DNA from: Pseudolactococcus insecticola
Lineage (GTDB): Bacteria > Bacillota > Bacilli > Lactobacillales > Streptococcaceae
Assembly: GCF_011170065.1 (NCBI RefSeq)
Contig: NZ_BLLH01000006.1
Coordinates: forward strand, 1 to 64,000
Reading direction: 5' to 3'
DNA: 64,000 nucleotides
The translations under genes were made by a program, and so were the position numbers. Below the pieces are notes generated by a model. The model worked only from the letters and a program-made list of their open reading frames with translations, was not told the origin of the DNA and ran no database searches. Below are positions 36,495 to 46,095 of the stretch, piece after piece. How positions within the stretch are numbered: the stretch's first letter is position 1; each line of letters opens with the position of its first letter.

Positions 36495-37129
36495 TATTTC
36501 ACCACACTTTCGTCTAATAAGTTAATATCACTCATTTTGTCGCCAGAAAACGTCACACTATAAATTCTTGACGCTTTAGCTGGTGTAGGACTCATTGGAC
36601 TTGTTAATTTCAAAAAGACTTGCACCATCATCTGATTTTTATCTTGTACATTCTCAGACACCTTGATGTCCGAAATATCTTGTTCCAATAATTGAACGGG
36701 CATATTTGAGTTCATGATTTTTTTATCCGTCCAATCTGATAGCATCTTTTTGAGTATATTCGTATCTGATGCAACACTCAGCTTTTGATATAGGTCATCT
36801 GTCATAGTCGCTTTCAAACCAGCTTGACGTTTCGTCAGAGCGTCTTGATTAAGTTCTATTGTCAGATAATTTTCAAAGACCGCTTGTCGATCTTTTTCAC
36901 TATCTGACGTTTTTGTCTTTAACTCGCTTGAGCTAATTTTTTCAGATTCTGTTGATTGAATTGAAGATGCTTCATTTATCTTTAAACTATTTTTCACCCT
37001 CTTTACATTCGAACTTTTTTGAGTTTGATTTTGAACAACTTTTTTTGCTTTATCTTTGTCATCTAAAAAATTAAATACTGCGATAACACCAATAAAAACC
37101 GTTAATGCAATTAAAAACATTCTTTTCAT
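36494..37129 (-). CDS. Membrane-anchored conjugation-operon protein, possibly NTF2/VirB8-like
   Basis: 211 residues with one N-terminal transmembrane helix (FLIALTVFIGVIAVF), a Ser/Lys/Glu-rich linker, then a domain of about 130 residues. The helix-rich start (AVFENYLTIELNQ) and strand-rich end (QMMVQVFLKLTSP, ASRIYSVTF) are compatible with an NTF2-like fold, as in TcpC/VirB8. That assignment is inferred from pattern only. It follows the peptidoglycan hydrolase gene by 12 bases. Confidence 0.6.
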   Translation of the reverse strand: MKRMFLIALTVFIGVIAVFNFLDDKDKAKKVVQNQTQKSSNVKRVKNSLKINEASSIQSTESEKISSSELKTKTSDSEKDRQAVFENYLTIELNQDALTKRQAGLKATMTDDLYQKLSVASDTNILKKMLSDWTDKKIMNSNMPVQLLEQDISDIKVSENVQDKNQMMVQVFLKLTSPMSPTPAKASRIYSVTFSGDKMSDINLLDESVVK

Positions 37130-37141
37130 ATTTACCTTTCT

Positions 37142-38269
37142 TTATTTTGTGCCTGCTGGTGGATGAATAATCGACGCCACGCTTGACATTGGAAAACTAA
37201 CTGTCGTTTTAGAAACTGGTTTGGGATTTTGATCATATAAAACAATCGATCCATCCGCATTAACGCCACCAACAACTCCTGTGTGACCATAAGTTCCATC
37301 TACCGTTACTCCAAAACTACCGTAATTGATTAAGCCGCCACGTTTGAAATTGATAATGTCACCTGTTTTCATCTTCATTGCCTTCGGATCCGTTATAACT
37401 TGCCATCCTTTAGCTGCCCAATTGTAATCTTTTCCAATATCAGCTGCTGCAATACCTCCGCTTAAAGCGCCAAAGCCCATCTTTTCTGCATAATAACTTG
37501 TCAGCGCATAACACTGTCCTGAGCCAATCCGTTGCCCCGCCACCTGATCAAGTATGCCGATGGCGCCACCACCAACAACTCCGCCGATAGCACCGTAGCC
37601 ACATGGAGGATCTGGCGTTCCGCCGTGATCGTCAATCCATTTATCAAGCGCGGTCATCACATCTGCACGTTTTTGCCCTGTACCATTTGTTGCTGTAAAA
37701 TAAACGCCACCCATGCTTGGATTCCACGAACCGTTCGCTAAAGCTTTTGCCTTATCATCTTGATCCTTGAACGTCTCGTTTTTGTTAGCAATAATTGTTT
37801 GTGTTGTTAAACCCACAACTGCTTTTTCATCGTTGAAATTTGACGCATTATTCGGATCATTATCAAAAGCGCCATAACCAAACATATTAGCGCCTTTCTG
37901 TGTTGCTACGCCTGCCGTTCCATAGCTCGATTCCATTTGTGCAATTGCAACAATTGCTCGGACGTCTAAACCACTTGCTTTTTGCCACTCAAGTAACTTA
38001 GCACCATTGATTCGATTCTTATCATAAGAAATACCCGTGGTAGCTAAAAAACCATCCAATTGATCTGCTGTAATACCATAGCGTTGACAAAGAAGATTGT
38101 GCGTATAAGCATCCGCCCCAGACCAATGTTTTACATAGTAGCCACCTGTTTGTGTTTGCGCATCTGCTGAAGCAGAATCGTTATTCTTTGAGATGGTAAA
38201 CAAAATTGTTACAAATAAAATAACGGGCATAAACAACGTTAGCCCGCCAATCAATAGATATTTTTTCAT
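37142..38269 (-). CDS. Conjugation peptidoglycan hydrolase (glucosaminidase-like plus CHAP)
   Basis: 375 residues: an N-terminal membrane anchor (residues about 5-27), a lysozyme/glucosaminidase-like domain (VAIAQMESSYGTAG... NMFGYGAF), then a CHAP amidase/endopeptidase domain. The CHAP cysteine is in GSGQCYALTSYYA and the histidine in GTYGHTGVVGG. It corresponds to Orf14/TcpG/CwlT of Tn916-type systems, which opens the wall locally for the mating channel. Confidence 0.88.
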   Translation of the reverse strand: MKKYLLIGGLTLFMPVILFVTILFTISKNNDSASADAQTQTGGYYVKHWSGADAYTHNLLCQRYGITADQLDGFLATTGISYDKNRINGAKLLEWQKASGLDVRAIVAIAQMESSYGTAGVATQKGANMFGYGAFDNDPNNASNFNDEKAVVGLTTQTIIANKNETFKDQDDKAKALANGSWNPSMGGVYFTATNGTGQKRADVMTALDKWIDDHGGTPDPPCGYGAIGGVVGGGAIGILDQVAGQRIGSGQCYALTSYYAEKMGFGALSGGIAAADIGKDYNWAAKGWQVITDPKAMKMKTGDIINFKRGGLINYGSFGVTVDGTYGHTGVVGGVNADGSIVLYDQNPKPVSKTTVSFPMSSVASIIHPPAGTK

Positions 38270-38293
38270 CTCATTTCCTTATTTTTTTATAAA

Positions 38294-38318
38294 CAAAAAA
38301 GCCGATTTCTCGACTTTT
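38294..38318 (-). terminator. Terminator after the RelE/ParE-type toxin gene
   Basis: AGTCGA-GAAA-TCGGCT stem-loop with tetraloop and six T on the minus strand. Confidence 0.75.
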
Positions 38319-38326
38319 TCTTGAAT

Positions 38327-38623
38327 TTATTTTCTATTTTGCCAATCAGTTTTCTCGTAAGAAATTTGCAAAATACGTATTGAAACGCTGTACTCAACAT
38401 ATAAATAGATATATCTGTTACGTACCCACTTCCTAACAACGTCACCTTCTATTTCTCGATAAGACACTCCGCTTTCAGGAAATTCTGCAATTTCTTCTAA
38501 AACATTTTCTAAGTCTCTCCTGAACTTTGATATACTATTAGGCACACTGTAATGAGTGGAGATAAAATCTTCAATACTATCAATATCAGCAATAGCATTT
38601 TGTGTTAAAATCACTTCTTTCAA
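38327..38623 (-). CDS. RelE/ParE-superfamily toxin
   Basis: 98 residues with the ParE/RelE pattern: N-terminal LTQNAIADIDSIEDFI helices, a central basic strand (VRKWVRNRYIYLYV) and a final strand RILQISYEKTDW. It overlaps the antitoxin gene by 4 bases. ParE-like members poison gyrase and RelE-like members cut mRNA on ribosomes; sequence alone does not decide. It lies within the conjugation operon, where it would penalise ICE loss. Confidence 0.8.
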   Translation of the reverse strand: MKEVILTQNAIADIDSIEDFISTHYSVPNSISKFRRDLENVLEEIAEFPESGVSYREIEGDVVRKWVRNRYIYLYVEYSVSIRILQISYEKTDWQNRK

Positions 38624-38829
38624 TCAGACCAACCTCGCTCTTTTTTAAAATTAGAGAAAGTTGCTGCACCATCTTTCTTTTCAATTTGAGAGTAGGCATC
38701 ATTAAAAGCATCAGAAAATACATGAGCTTTTTCTTTATAATCACTTAATTCTGAAAGTAACTTTTCATACTCGCTTTTCGTCAAAATCACAACATCTTCG
38801 TTATTTTCAATAAATTTTGGATTCAACAT
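38620..38829 (-). CDS. Antitoxin of the RelE/ParE-type module
   Basis: 69 residues starting MLNPKFIENNEDVVILTK. The start at 38829 is set by GGAGG seven bases upstream; the open frame extends further but without ribosome-binding site. The VVILTKSEYEKLL segment resembles Phd/YefM-like antitoxins. The disordered acidic C-terminus fits a toxin-wrapping tail. It starts about 50 bases after the VirB6-like gene. Confidence 0.75.
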   Translation of the reverse strand: MLNPKFIENNEDVVILTKSEYEKLLSELSDYKEKAHVFSDAFNDAYSQIEKKDGAATFSNFKKERGWSD

Positions 38830-38878
38830 ATAACACCTCCGTTTCCTATAGTATATCACATTCAGCACCTTGAACCTA

Positions 38879-41599
38879 CTAAATATCATCAGAGTCTAAA
38901 GATACATCACGACTAGAGTTTAAATCTGTTAAGAATTTTTCCATCTCTGCTTTTTGAGCAAGATTTGTTTCTACTTTTGCACGTTTATTCATTCCTGTTC
39001 TATTAAATCCCCGTGTAAAAGCATTACCTTGTTTTGGTGTCTTGTAGATATTTTTGTCATCGCTTAAACGTTCGACATGTTCTTGAGCAGCTGCCACAGT
39101 GATTGGTTGATTGACGTTCAGCTTTTTGCTCGCTGTATCTTTAATCAATTGAGCTGTTTTGGTCAATGGTGTTTTTGCGACTGTTACAACTTTTTCTTTG
39201 ATTTTTGGCTTGTTTGACAAATAATAATCAGCGTCTTTTGGCGCTTCCGTTGGCTCACTTACGGTTTCTGGATCTACTAAATCAGTTGCTGCTTGAGATT
39301 CACTTAAAACTGGCGCTTCCGTTGGCTCACTTACGGTTTCTGGATCTACTAAATCAGTTGCTGCTTGAGATTCACTTAAAACTGGCGCTTCCGTTGGCTC
39401 ACTTACGGTTTCTGGCTCTACTAAATCAGTTACTGCTCGAGAATTACTTAAAACTGGCGCTTCCGTTGGCTCACTTACGGTTTCTGGATCTACTAAATCA
39501 GTTGCTGCTTGAGATTCACTTAAAACTGGCGCTTCCGTTGGCTCACTTACGGTTTCTGGATCTACTGAATCAGTTGCTGCTTGCGATTCACTTAAAACTG
39601 GCGCTTCCGTTGGTTCACTTACGGTTTCTGGATCTACTGAATCAGTTGCTGCTTGAGATTCACTTAAAACTGGCGCTTCCGTTGGTTCACTTACGGTTTC
39701 TGGCTCTACTGAATCACTTGCTGCTTGCGATTCACTTAAAACTGGCGCTTCCGTTGGTTCACTTACGGTTTCTGGCTCTACTGAATCGGTTACTGCTTGC
39801 GATTCACTTAAAACTGGCGCTTCCGTTGGTTCACTTACGGTTTCTGGCTCTACTGAATCACTTGCTGCTTGCGATTCACTTAAAACTGACGCTTCCGTTG
39901 GTTCACTTGCCGTTTCTGGCTCTACTAAATCAGTTGCTGCTTGCGATTCACTTAAAACTGGCGCTTCCGTTGGTTCTGTTTCTGTTGCTTCAATTGGCTC
40001 GGCTACATCGACATCAGAATCTTGCAGATCTTCCTGTACTTGATTGGTACTTTCACTATCTTTGTCAGGCAACGAATTACTTTGATATGGTGCGTCTTCT
40101 AATCCCGTGTAAGCATTTAGCGCCTTGCCACCACGATAAAGAGTTCCCGCACCCATACCAGCTACAGCTGCTACACCACTTGTTGCTTTACCTGCCACCA
40201 TACTTGCACCAGATACTACCGGAGCAACCGTTTGCGATGTCACTTGAGCAATTTGCCCCGCTTTTGTCACTATATCACCTTCTTTGCCTAACACTTTTCC
40301 ATTAACATTATTAACAGGTAAAGCATTAGCTGCGGAATTACCTAAGATAAAACCAGCAATTGTACCCTTAAATTTCCAAATGCCAACATACATCAATACT
40401 TCTACAATTAAGGTAACTGCTAAAGAAACAATCGCAACAAGTCCACCGACCAGCACTCCTTCTTTTTTAATATCACCTGATAAATTCGAGAATGAATTTC
40501 CAATCATACTATTGAAATAAAAGAAAACAAGCAACGCAATGCTTGTGATACTTGGCAGTAATAGAAATCCGAACGATGTTTTGAGCATATTAAATAAGAT
40601 ATTTTGCATACTTGGTAAAAATGAAATCATGATACCGATTGGAATCATAAACATAATCAACAAAACTAAAAATTCAACTGCTACTGAGATCAACTGAATG
40701 AACAAAACTGGAATACCAACAATTACCGCATCAACTATTTTAAAAACAACGTAAAACATTTTTGGCATGATATAATCAGATATTGCTGATACCCATTCAT
40801 TAGGTACATCTTTTTCATCAGCACCTTCACCGAGTGCATTCAAATAATCAGATACATCACTTTTGTTCTTATATTCCCCATCTTTATCTTTAACAATACC
40901 AACCGATACATCGTCAAGCTTCAATTGCGGATAATCACCATCTATTTTCACAGATGGCTTAACGTCTGGATCAGTGGAACCTGTGTTAATAAAACGATAA
41001 GTATCATATACTTCATTGGACAAATAGGTATTCGCAAATGATCCTTCCGCACCCGAAGTTGTTTTCTTACCGTCAGAATTAGTAACAGACACATCAGCCA
41101 ATTTAGTTGTAACCTCTTTTGAAACATTATGCACCGTATCTAAAATGTAGATACCGCCATTCGTTCCCCCAATCGACCCGAAATAGATCAAGGCTACCGC
41201 ATAAACAGCTAGCACATGCACGACTTTTTGTGTGAAATTTCTGCCCTGCATAAAAGCATAGACTAAATAAATCAACGTAATCATGATAAAAAAGCCCGCT
41301 ATTGACGTTAGTGAGAAATTACCTGAACCACCACCAATTTTATCAAACAAATCCTTTGATGTATCAAAGACTGCTGACTTAAACGTATCATAAGGGCTTA
41401 AATTCCCAATTGACTTGATCAGCCAATAAAAAATAAACGCTACCAGTTTCAAAATCCAAAATGGTAACTCTACAAAAATAAACGTCAAGCCACCCCAGAT
41501 TTTATTTTCTACTGAACTTGGCTCAATAAACGGCTTCATCTTGAAAATGTCGTAATTTGCCATCGAAACAAGCGTTGGCACTTTTGATATAAAATCCAT
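38879..41599 (-). CDS. VirB6/TrbL-like channel protein with 24-residue repeat tail
   Basis: 906 residues. The N-terminal half (about residues 1-430) has seven or so transmembrane segments with a large extracellular loop (about 155-260). It corresponds to Orf15/TcpH/ConG, the polytopic core of the mating channel. The C-terminal part is cytosolic or wall-side and holds eleven near-identical 24-residue units (EPTEAPVLSESQAATD). It ends with a basic segment. The gene lies directly after the VirB4 gene, the conserved order. Confidence 0.88.
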   Translation of the reverse strand: MDFISKVPTLVSMANYDIFKMKPFIEPSSVENKIWGGLTFIFVELPFWILKLVAFIFYWLIKSIGNLSPYDTFKSAVFDTSKDLFDKIGGGSGNFSLTSIAGFFIMITLIYLVYAFMQGRNFTQKVVHVLAVYAVALIYFGSIGGTNGGIYILDTVHNVSKEVTTKLADVSVTNSDGKKTTSGAEGSFANTYLSNEVYDTYRFINTGSTDPDVKPSVKIDGDYPQLKLDDVSVGIVKDKDGEYKNKSDVSDYLNALGEGADEKDVPNEWVSAISDYIMPKMFYVVFKIVDAVIVGIPVLFIQLISVAVEFLVLLIMFMIPIGIMISFLPSMQNILFNMLKTSFGFLLLPSITSIALLVFFYFNSMIGNSFSNLSGDIKKEGVLVGGLVAIVSLAVTLIVEVLMYVGIWKFKGTIAGFILGNSAANALPVNNVNGKVLGKEGDIVTKAGQIAQVTSQTVAPVVSGASMVAGKATSGVAAVAGMGAGTLYRGGKALNAYTGLEDAPYQSNSLPDKDSESTNQVQEDLQDSDVDVAEPIEATETEPTEAPVLSESQAATDLVEPETASEPTEASVLSESQAASDSVEPETVSEPTEAPVLSESQAVTDSVEPETVSEPTEAPVLSESQAASDSVEPETVSEPTEAPVLSESQAATDSVDPETVSEPTEAPVLSESQAATDSVDPETVSEPTEAPVLSESQAATDLVDPETVSEPTEAPVLSNSRAVTDLVEPETVSEPTEAPVLSESQAATDLVDPETVSEPTEAPVLSESQAATDLVDPETVSEPTEAPKDADYYLSNKPKIKEKVVTVAKTPLTKTAQLIKDTASKKLNVNQPITVAAAQEHVERLSDDKNIYKTPKQGNAFTRGFNRTGMNKRAKVETNLAQKAEMEKFLTDLNSSRDVSLDSDDI
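39238..40000. repeat. Eleven 72-bp repeats inside the VirB6-like gene
   Basis: CGCTTCCGTTGG recurs every 72 bases from 39242 to 39962. The unit encodes 24 residues. Copies differ by only a few bases (Leu/Ser and Asp/Glu variants), which suggests recent expansion. Confidence 0.92.
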
Positions 41600-41611
41600 T
41601 TGACTCCTTTC

Positions 41612-44104
41612 TTAAACGTATTTATTTTCTGCGAGACTTGAAACAGTTGCTTTCATTGGTGAGAACAATTCTTCTAAATCGGGGAAAATATTGTGAACGC
41701 TGATAATGTTTGTATTACCATACACATCATACATCAGACATTGACCTGAAATCATATTATCTATCCAGTCCAAGTTTTCTTGATCAACTTCTAGTCCTAC
41801 ATGTTTCAAAATCATTTCTCGCTCTGATTTTTCATAAAATGCAAAAATTGTACCAAATCCAGTTGTATCGTCATCGCTTTTTGCATCATTTACAGACTGC
41901 GTAATCAAAGCAAGTGTATTATTTTGTGAACGACCAACACGGCGCATAGATTTAATTACTTTTTTACCTTCAGAACTTTGCATCAAAATCCACGCTTCAT
42001 CAAACCATTCTAATGTTTGTTCGTCACGGTTTTGTTCGCCAAAACGTTTACAGAAACTTCCCAGCGCAAACATCAGCGCAATTGAATTACGTTCATGATC
42101 TGTGATCTTGTCAGCATTGTCTTTTGGCAATGACAAATCCGCAACTTCTAAAATTGTGATTCTTTCTGAATAATCAAGCCCTCGAGCTGTACCGTCTGAA
42201 AAGGCTAAGTCAAGAATTGTACCTTGAGACATTTCGTACAGATACTCACCAGCTTCACGAGCACGTTCGTCCTTGTGTGTGCGTAACTTATCAAGTACAT
42301 GTTTGAAACCGACTTTTTTACCTGCAACTCTATCAGCAACAACTTCTTTGATTGCTTTAGAAATTACTGTTTTCTCAAAGTTAGTAAATTTATCTTCACC
42401 CAAAAAGTCCAAGATAGATTTTGCGACCTCAATTGAATCAAGTTCATCTAAAATAACGATTGGATCAAGCACACCGTGATTATCCTTATTTCTTGCGTCA
42501 AGCGTTACGAAGTTGAATTTTTCAATCTGAGCACAACGTTCTGGATATTTCTTACGATAAACTGGATCATTGATTTTCTTCATGTAATGACTGCGAATTT
42601 CACGTTTTGGATCCACGTACAACATTTTTACATCTTGCATTGCTGTTGAGAAAAACAGTAATTGTGCTAGATAAGATTTACCTTGTCCCGTAGCGCCTGT
42701 AATAATAATATGAGGGTTCTTTGTAATTTTACCTTCTACACCTTCTTTGTTACCGATTGTCGCATTGTACAAGACAAGATTTCTTGACCCGTAAATCGCA
42801 TCGTTTATGTCATCCCATCTGCCAGCATAGTTATCAACTCTACCGATATAGTGACCGACTTTAGTTCCAGAGAACGTAGTAGTAAACAACATGCTTTCAG
42901 CAATTCCCTTTGGCGTGAATGTATGTACCCATTTTCTTGTGTCTGGATTCAAACTTTTACCATATAAGATATTTTGAAACAAATAAGGCTGATCCTGATT
43001 ACCTTCTCCAAGCTCAATGCGCATATTTTGAAAATAACCCATAATGGCTTGTTTTCTCGCATTTAGCTGCTCTATGCTTGACGCCGTGACAATAAAAAAA
43101 TGACCAACATCAAAGAATGATTCGTCATTACCTAGTTTTTTATATAAGTCATCAATTGATAATTTTCTAAGTAGAATATTATCATCTTGGACAGAGCCTT
43201 GACTGTGTGCTTCTTGAATAATATTGGTTAAGCGTACTCTGTTTCTTCCAGCTTGCGTTTTAATTTTATCATTGCCTTGAAACTCTGCCTTGATTCGATA
43301 TTCAACAGGAAAGTTAAAACGTTGCGCCAATTCCGCAATATGATTAGCGTTAATAATAACGGGACTATTTGCGATAGGCAAGATTGACACATATGACTCA
43401 CCATAAGGTGAAGTCAATTTTAGATAGCCGCTTTCAACGTCAATATTTGTATCAGTCACATTCAATATAGCCCTGCTTGCAATAACTTCATCTTTTTGGT
43501 GCGGAATGTTTCTCAAGAACTGGCTACGTTGTAAATAAAACAGTTCTTCGTCCTTAACACGTCTGCCCCTGATTGTTTGAAGTTTTTGATAAGCGTCTTG
43601 CTCACTTGTTTTATATTCTTCTTGCCAATCTTCTTTTTCTTCTAACTGATAGCCTAGTGCATTAAAAGCTTTTTCGGCTACTGTATCAACTCGATCTATC
43701 GCAAACGCCTTTATATCATCTATCAGTTGTGGTTTTTCTAGTTTAACGCCAATAACCCAAACATACTTATACGGAATTTCCATCTCATTTGTCAAGTAAT
43801 CAACTGTGCGCCCTAAACTATTTAACCCAATTTCTTGGCTATCTTCAGCTAAGTCATTTGATAAGTCCCGCATCTTTTCAATTAAGAGATAGTCTTGCGG
43901 CACTAAGGCAATCTCAAAATTTTTATTCTGTTTCAATTTTGAGATGACCTGCATCACATTGATTTTTTGACGCTTCTTTTTTTCTTCATCAACCAATGTA
44001 ATTGGTGTACTTGGTATCACATAATATGCAATGACTTCTTTTTCTTTTGTCAGAACCATATTATTGTGAACTTTAGCTATTGGATATTCTAAATTTAATG
44101 CCAT
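41612..44104 (-). CDS. VirB4-type conjugation ATPase
   Basis: 830 residues corresponding to Orf16/TcpF/ConE. Walker A is GATGQGKSYLAQ (about residue 465) and Walker B is LEWFDEAWILM, followed by the arginine-containing SMRRVGRSQNN. It energises channel assembly or DNA transfer at the inner face of the membrane. It lies between tcpE and the VirB6-like gene, with spacing of 10-20 bases. Confidence 0.93.
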   Translation of the reverse strand: MALNLEYPIAKVHNNMVLTKEKEVIAYYVIPSTPITLVDEEKKKRQKINVMQVISKLKQNKNFEIALVPQDYLLIEKMRDLSNDLAEDSQEIGLNSLGRTVDYLTNEMEIPYKYVWVIGVKLEKPQLIDDIKAFAIDRVDTVAEKAFNALGYQLEEKEDWQEEYKTSEQDAYQKLQTIRGRRVKDEELFYLQRSQFLRNIPHQKDEVIASRAILNVTDTNIDVESGYLKLTSPYGESYVSILPIANSPVIINANHIAELAQRFNFPVEYRIKAEFQGNDKIKTQAGRNRVRLTNIIQEAHSQGSVQDDNILLRKLSIDDLYKKLGNDESFFDVGHFFIVTASSIEQLNARKQAIMGYFQNMRIELGEGNQDQPYLFQNILYGKSLNPDTRKWVHTFTPKGIAESMLFTTTFSGTKVGHYIGRVDNYAGRWDDINDAIYGSRNLVLYNATIGNKEGVEGKITKNPHIIITGATGQGKSYLAQLLFFSTAMQDVKMLYVDPKREIRSHYMKKINDPVYRKKYPERCAQIEKFNFVTLDARNKDNHGVLDPIVILDELDSIEVAKSILDFLGEDKFTNFEKTVISKAIKEVVADRVAGKKVGFKHVLDKLRTHKDERAREAGEYLYEMSQGTILDLAFSDGTARGLDYSERITILEVADLSLPKDNADKITDHERNSIALMFALGSFCKRFGEQNRDEQTLEWFDEAWILMQSSEGKKVIKSMRRVGRSQNNTLALITQSVNDAKSDDDTTGFGTIFAFYEKSEREMILKHVGLEVDQENLDWIDNMISGQCLMYDVYGNTNIISVHNIFPDLEELFSPMKATVSSLAENKYV

Positions 44105-44122
44105 CTTACCCCTTTCTTTATT

Positions 44123-44533
44123 TTATAACATTGTTTTTTCAAAAACAATTTTTTCTACTTTTTCAACCCGCCCTGTTTGATAGATTGATTTTTTGTTTAG
44201 CTTAAATTCAAACAAAAAACGAATATAATCAATCGCAAACACGTGCATCTTCTTTCCTTGAGGCTCGTACGTCACATAAAGTTTTGCCGCTCTAAGAGGT
44301 AAGTATATTGCTAATAACCAACTCAAACTGAGAGTAAAGTGTCCTAAGACAACCCAAACTTTAATAAATAAAAGCTCAATAATTGCGACCAAAGCAATTA
44401 CCACAAAATATGATAACTGCATCGGTGTTTGAAAAGAAAAAATAACAGCGTGGGTTTTAGGATTTCTGAACTCTTGCATCCAATATGGTGCGTGTAAGCC
44501 CTTGGTGTAATCGTAAATGTATTCCTCGTCCAT
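44123..44533 (-). CDS. TcpE-family conjugation membrane protein
   Basis: 136 residues with two adjacent transmembrane helices (about residues 38-55 and 60-80) and a basic C-terminal part, the TcpE/Orf17/ConD layout. It helps assemble the mating complex. GAGAGAAAAG precedes the start. The VirB4 gene follows 18 bases later. Confidence 0.85.
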   Translation of the reverse strand: MDEEYIYDYTKGLHAPYWMQEFRNPKTHAVIFSFQTPMQLSYFVVIALVAIIELLFIKVWVVLGHFTLSLSWLLAIYLPLRAAKLYVTYEPQGKKMHVFAIDYIRFLFEFKLNKKSIYQTGRVEKVEKIVFEKTML

Positions 44534-44555
44534 ACTCTTTTCTCTCTTTCAGTTG

Positions 44556-44780
44556 TTAGCCTAGGTTAATTCCAAAGAATGCCAAGATTGCTTTAAAGAA
44601 GTTGTAAATGCCCGTGAAGCCTTTAGTCAATGACATAATGATAACGAAGAACAGCAGCACTGATCCTAGTTCCAACCATTTTTGATTTTTCCAAGACTTG
44701 ATAGACAAGATAATTGCGACAGCTGTCAAAAGAATTGGCAATTGATTTGACATGAAATTTTGAAGATTGTTAAAATCCAT
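44556..44780 (-). CDS. Small TcpD-like membrane protein
   Basis: 74 residues with two or three hydrophobic segments (LPILLTAVAIILSI; LLFFVIIMSLTKG), between tcpC and tcpE as the TcpD/ConC-type small genes are. A VirB3-like role is possible. Ribosome-binding site AAAGGT. Confidence 0.7.
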   Translation of the reverse strand: MDFNNLQNFMSNQLPILLTAVAIILSIKSWKNQKWLELGSVLLFFVIIMSLTKGFTGIYNFFKAILAFFGINLG

Positions 44781-44802
44781 TTTTATTTACCTTTTTCCTA
44801 TA

Positions 44803-46095
44803 TTACTTAAAGTAATGATACATTGCAGTTACAAAATAACTGTTTTCTTGTTTTGTCAGATCCAACGTATAATTTTCATCATGCGTCAAACCTTGTGCAT
44901 CTTTATATGTCACCGTTGTTTCAACAGTATAGACATCATTTTTCTCTTGAATCGTTGTATTTTTCACTTGATCTACACTGAAACCATCACCCATCAATTC
45001 AGGCGTTTTCATGAGAATTTTCATCTCATCAGCTTTGTTTTCAGCGTACTTTGTGAAAAACATTTCAGTAAAATCGGTAATACTTTTCTTAGTATCGCCT
45101 GCTAAGCCATCTTGATTTACTTTTTGTTCAATCGCCTTAGTGCGACCAGCAACCAATTCATCTTCTACAAAATATGGATTTGCCATTACTGTAAAGACTG
45201 TTTTTCCTGATACTGGAATTGCCAAAACTTTTGAAAGACTTGTCGTTTTACTGTCAACCGTAGTTGTATAAAACACTCTGACTTTAGCAATTGTTATATC
45301 ACCCTGATTTTCAGTATCAATCAGCTCGGAAGATACATAATCACGTTGTCCTGAGCTTGATTCTTGATTATAATTAAAACCTTCTGCAAAGCATGATTTC
45401 AAAAAATCTTGACGTTTTTGATTGGCATCAGAATCCGTTGAGTAGTTAATATAACCTTTTGTAAACTGATTAGCAAAATTAGCAAGCTTAACATCATCTA
45501 ATTCAGATTGACCTGTATTTGGCAAAATATGATTTACCGACGCTTGTAGTTTTTCAATTTTCTGCTCATTTTGATCTGCTCTTGTTGCTGATGATACTAC
45601 CCTAACTGTTCCAACTGCCAAAACGCCAAACATCAACATTATACCAGCAGTCAAAGCAGTGTCCGCAAATTTTCTTGAAACCGTACCGCTTTTTTTCAGT
45701 GCGGGTTCTTTAAGTTTTTTCTTTTTCTTGTATTTTTTTGGATTTAGTTTGCTTTTATTCAAAGTTTCACTAAGCTCTGCCTTTTTAGCACTTGTTTTTT
45801 TAGATGATTTTGGTTTTTTCTTTTTGACAGGTACTTCTTCCTCCTCATCAAATTCATCATCTTCATCAAATTCTAAATCAGGCTCCACAACTTTTTTAAC
45901 TACTTTCTTTTTTGGCTTTGTCTTAGTTTTGGTTTTTTTAGGTTTGAAATACTGCTCAACCTGAGCCACCTCATCTTCATCTAAACCACTTGACGCCGTT
46001 TTTACTGAAAAACCCAATTCTTTTGCAACAGACAAAATCTCTTTGCTTTCTTTATCTAGCTCTCGGGCTACCTCGTATATTCGTTTTTTTGACAA
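44803..46095 (-). CDS. TcpC/Orf13-like protein fused to an IF-2 N-terminal domain
   Basis: 430 residues. Residues 1-50 (KKRIYEVARELDKESKEIL and GFSVKTASSGLDEDE) match the N-terminal domain of translation factor IF-2. A Lys/Glu-rich linker follows, then one transmembrane helix (about residues 148-170) and two NTF2-like TcpC domains (about 190-430). TcpC is the VirB8-like scaffold of the mating channel. The fused IF-2N domain would face the cytosol. There is no frameshift: the fusion is continuous and starts at the ATG overlapping the upstream gene's stop. Confidence 0.85.
   Translation of the reverse strand: MSKKRIYEVARELDKESKEILSVAKELGFSVKTASSGLDEDEVAQVEQYFKPKKTKTKTKPKKKVVKKVVEPDLEFDEDDEFDEEEEVPVKKKKPKSSKKTSAKKAELSETLNKSKLNPKKYKKKKKLKEPALKKSGTVSRKFADTALTAGIMLMFGVLAVGTVRVVSSATRADQNEQKIEKLQASVNHILPNTGQSELDDVKLANFANQFTKGYINYSTDSDANQKRQDFLKSCFAEGFNYNQESSSGQRDYVSSELIDTENQGDITIAKVRVFYTTTVDSKTTSLSKVLAIPVSGKTVFTVMANPYFVEDELVAGRTKAIEQKVNQDGLAGDTKKSITDFTEMFFTKYAENKADEMKILMKTPELMGDGFSVDQVKNTTIQEKNDVYTVETTVTYKDAQGLTHDENYTLDLTKQENSYFVTAMYHYFK

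Noticed and set aside
39205-40305. 366-codon plus-strand Leu-rich frame
   Set aside because: Shadow of the 72-bp repeats within the VirB6-like gene; low complexity and no ribosome-binding site.
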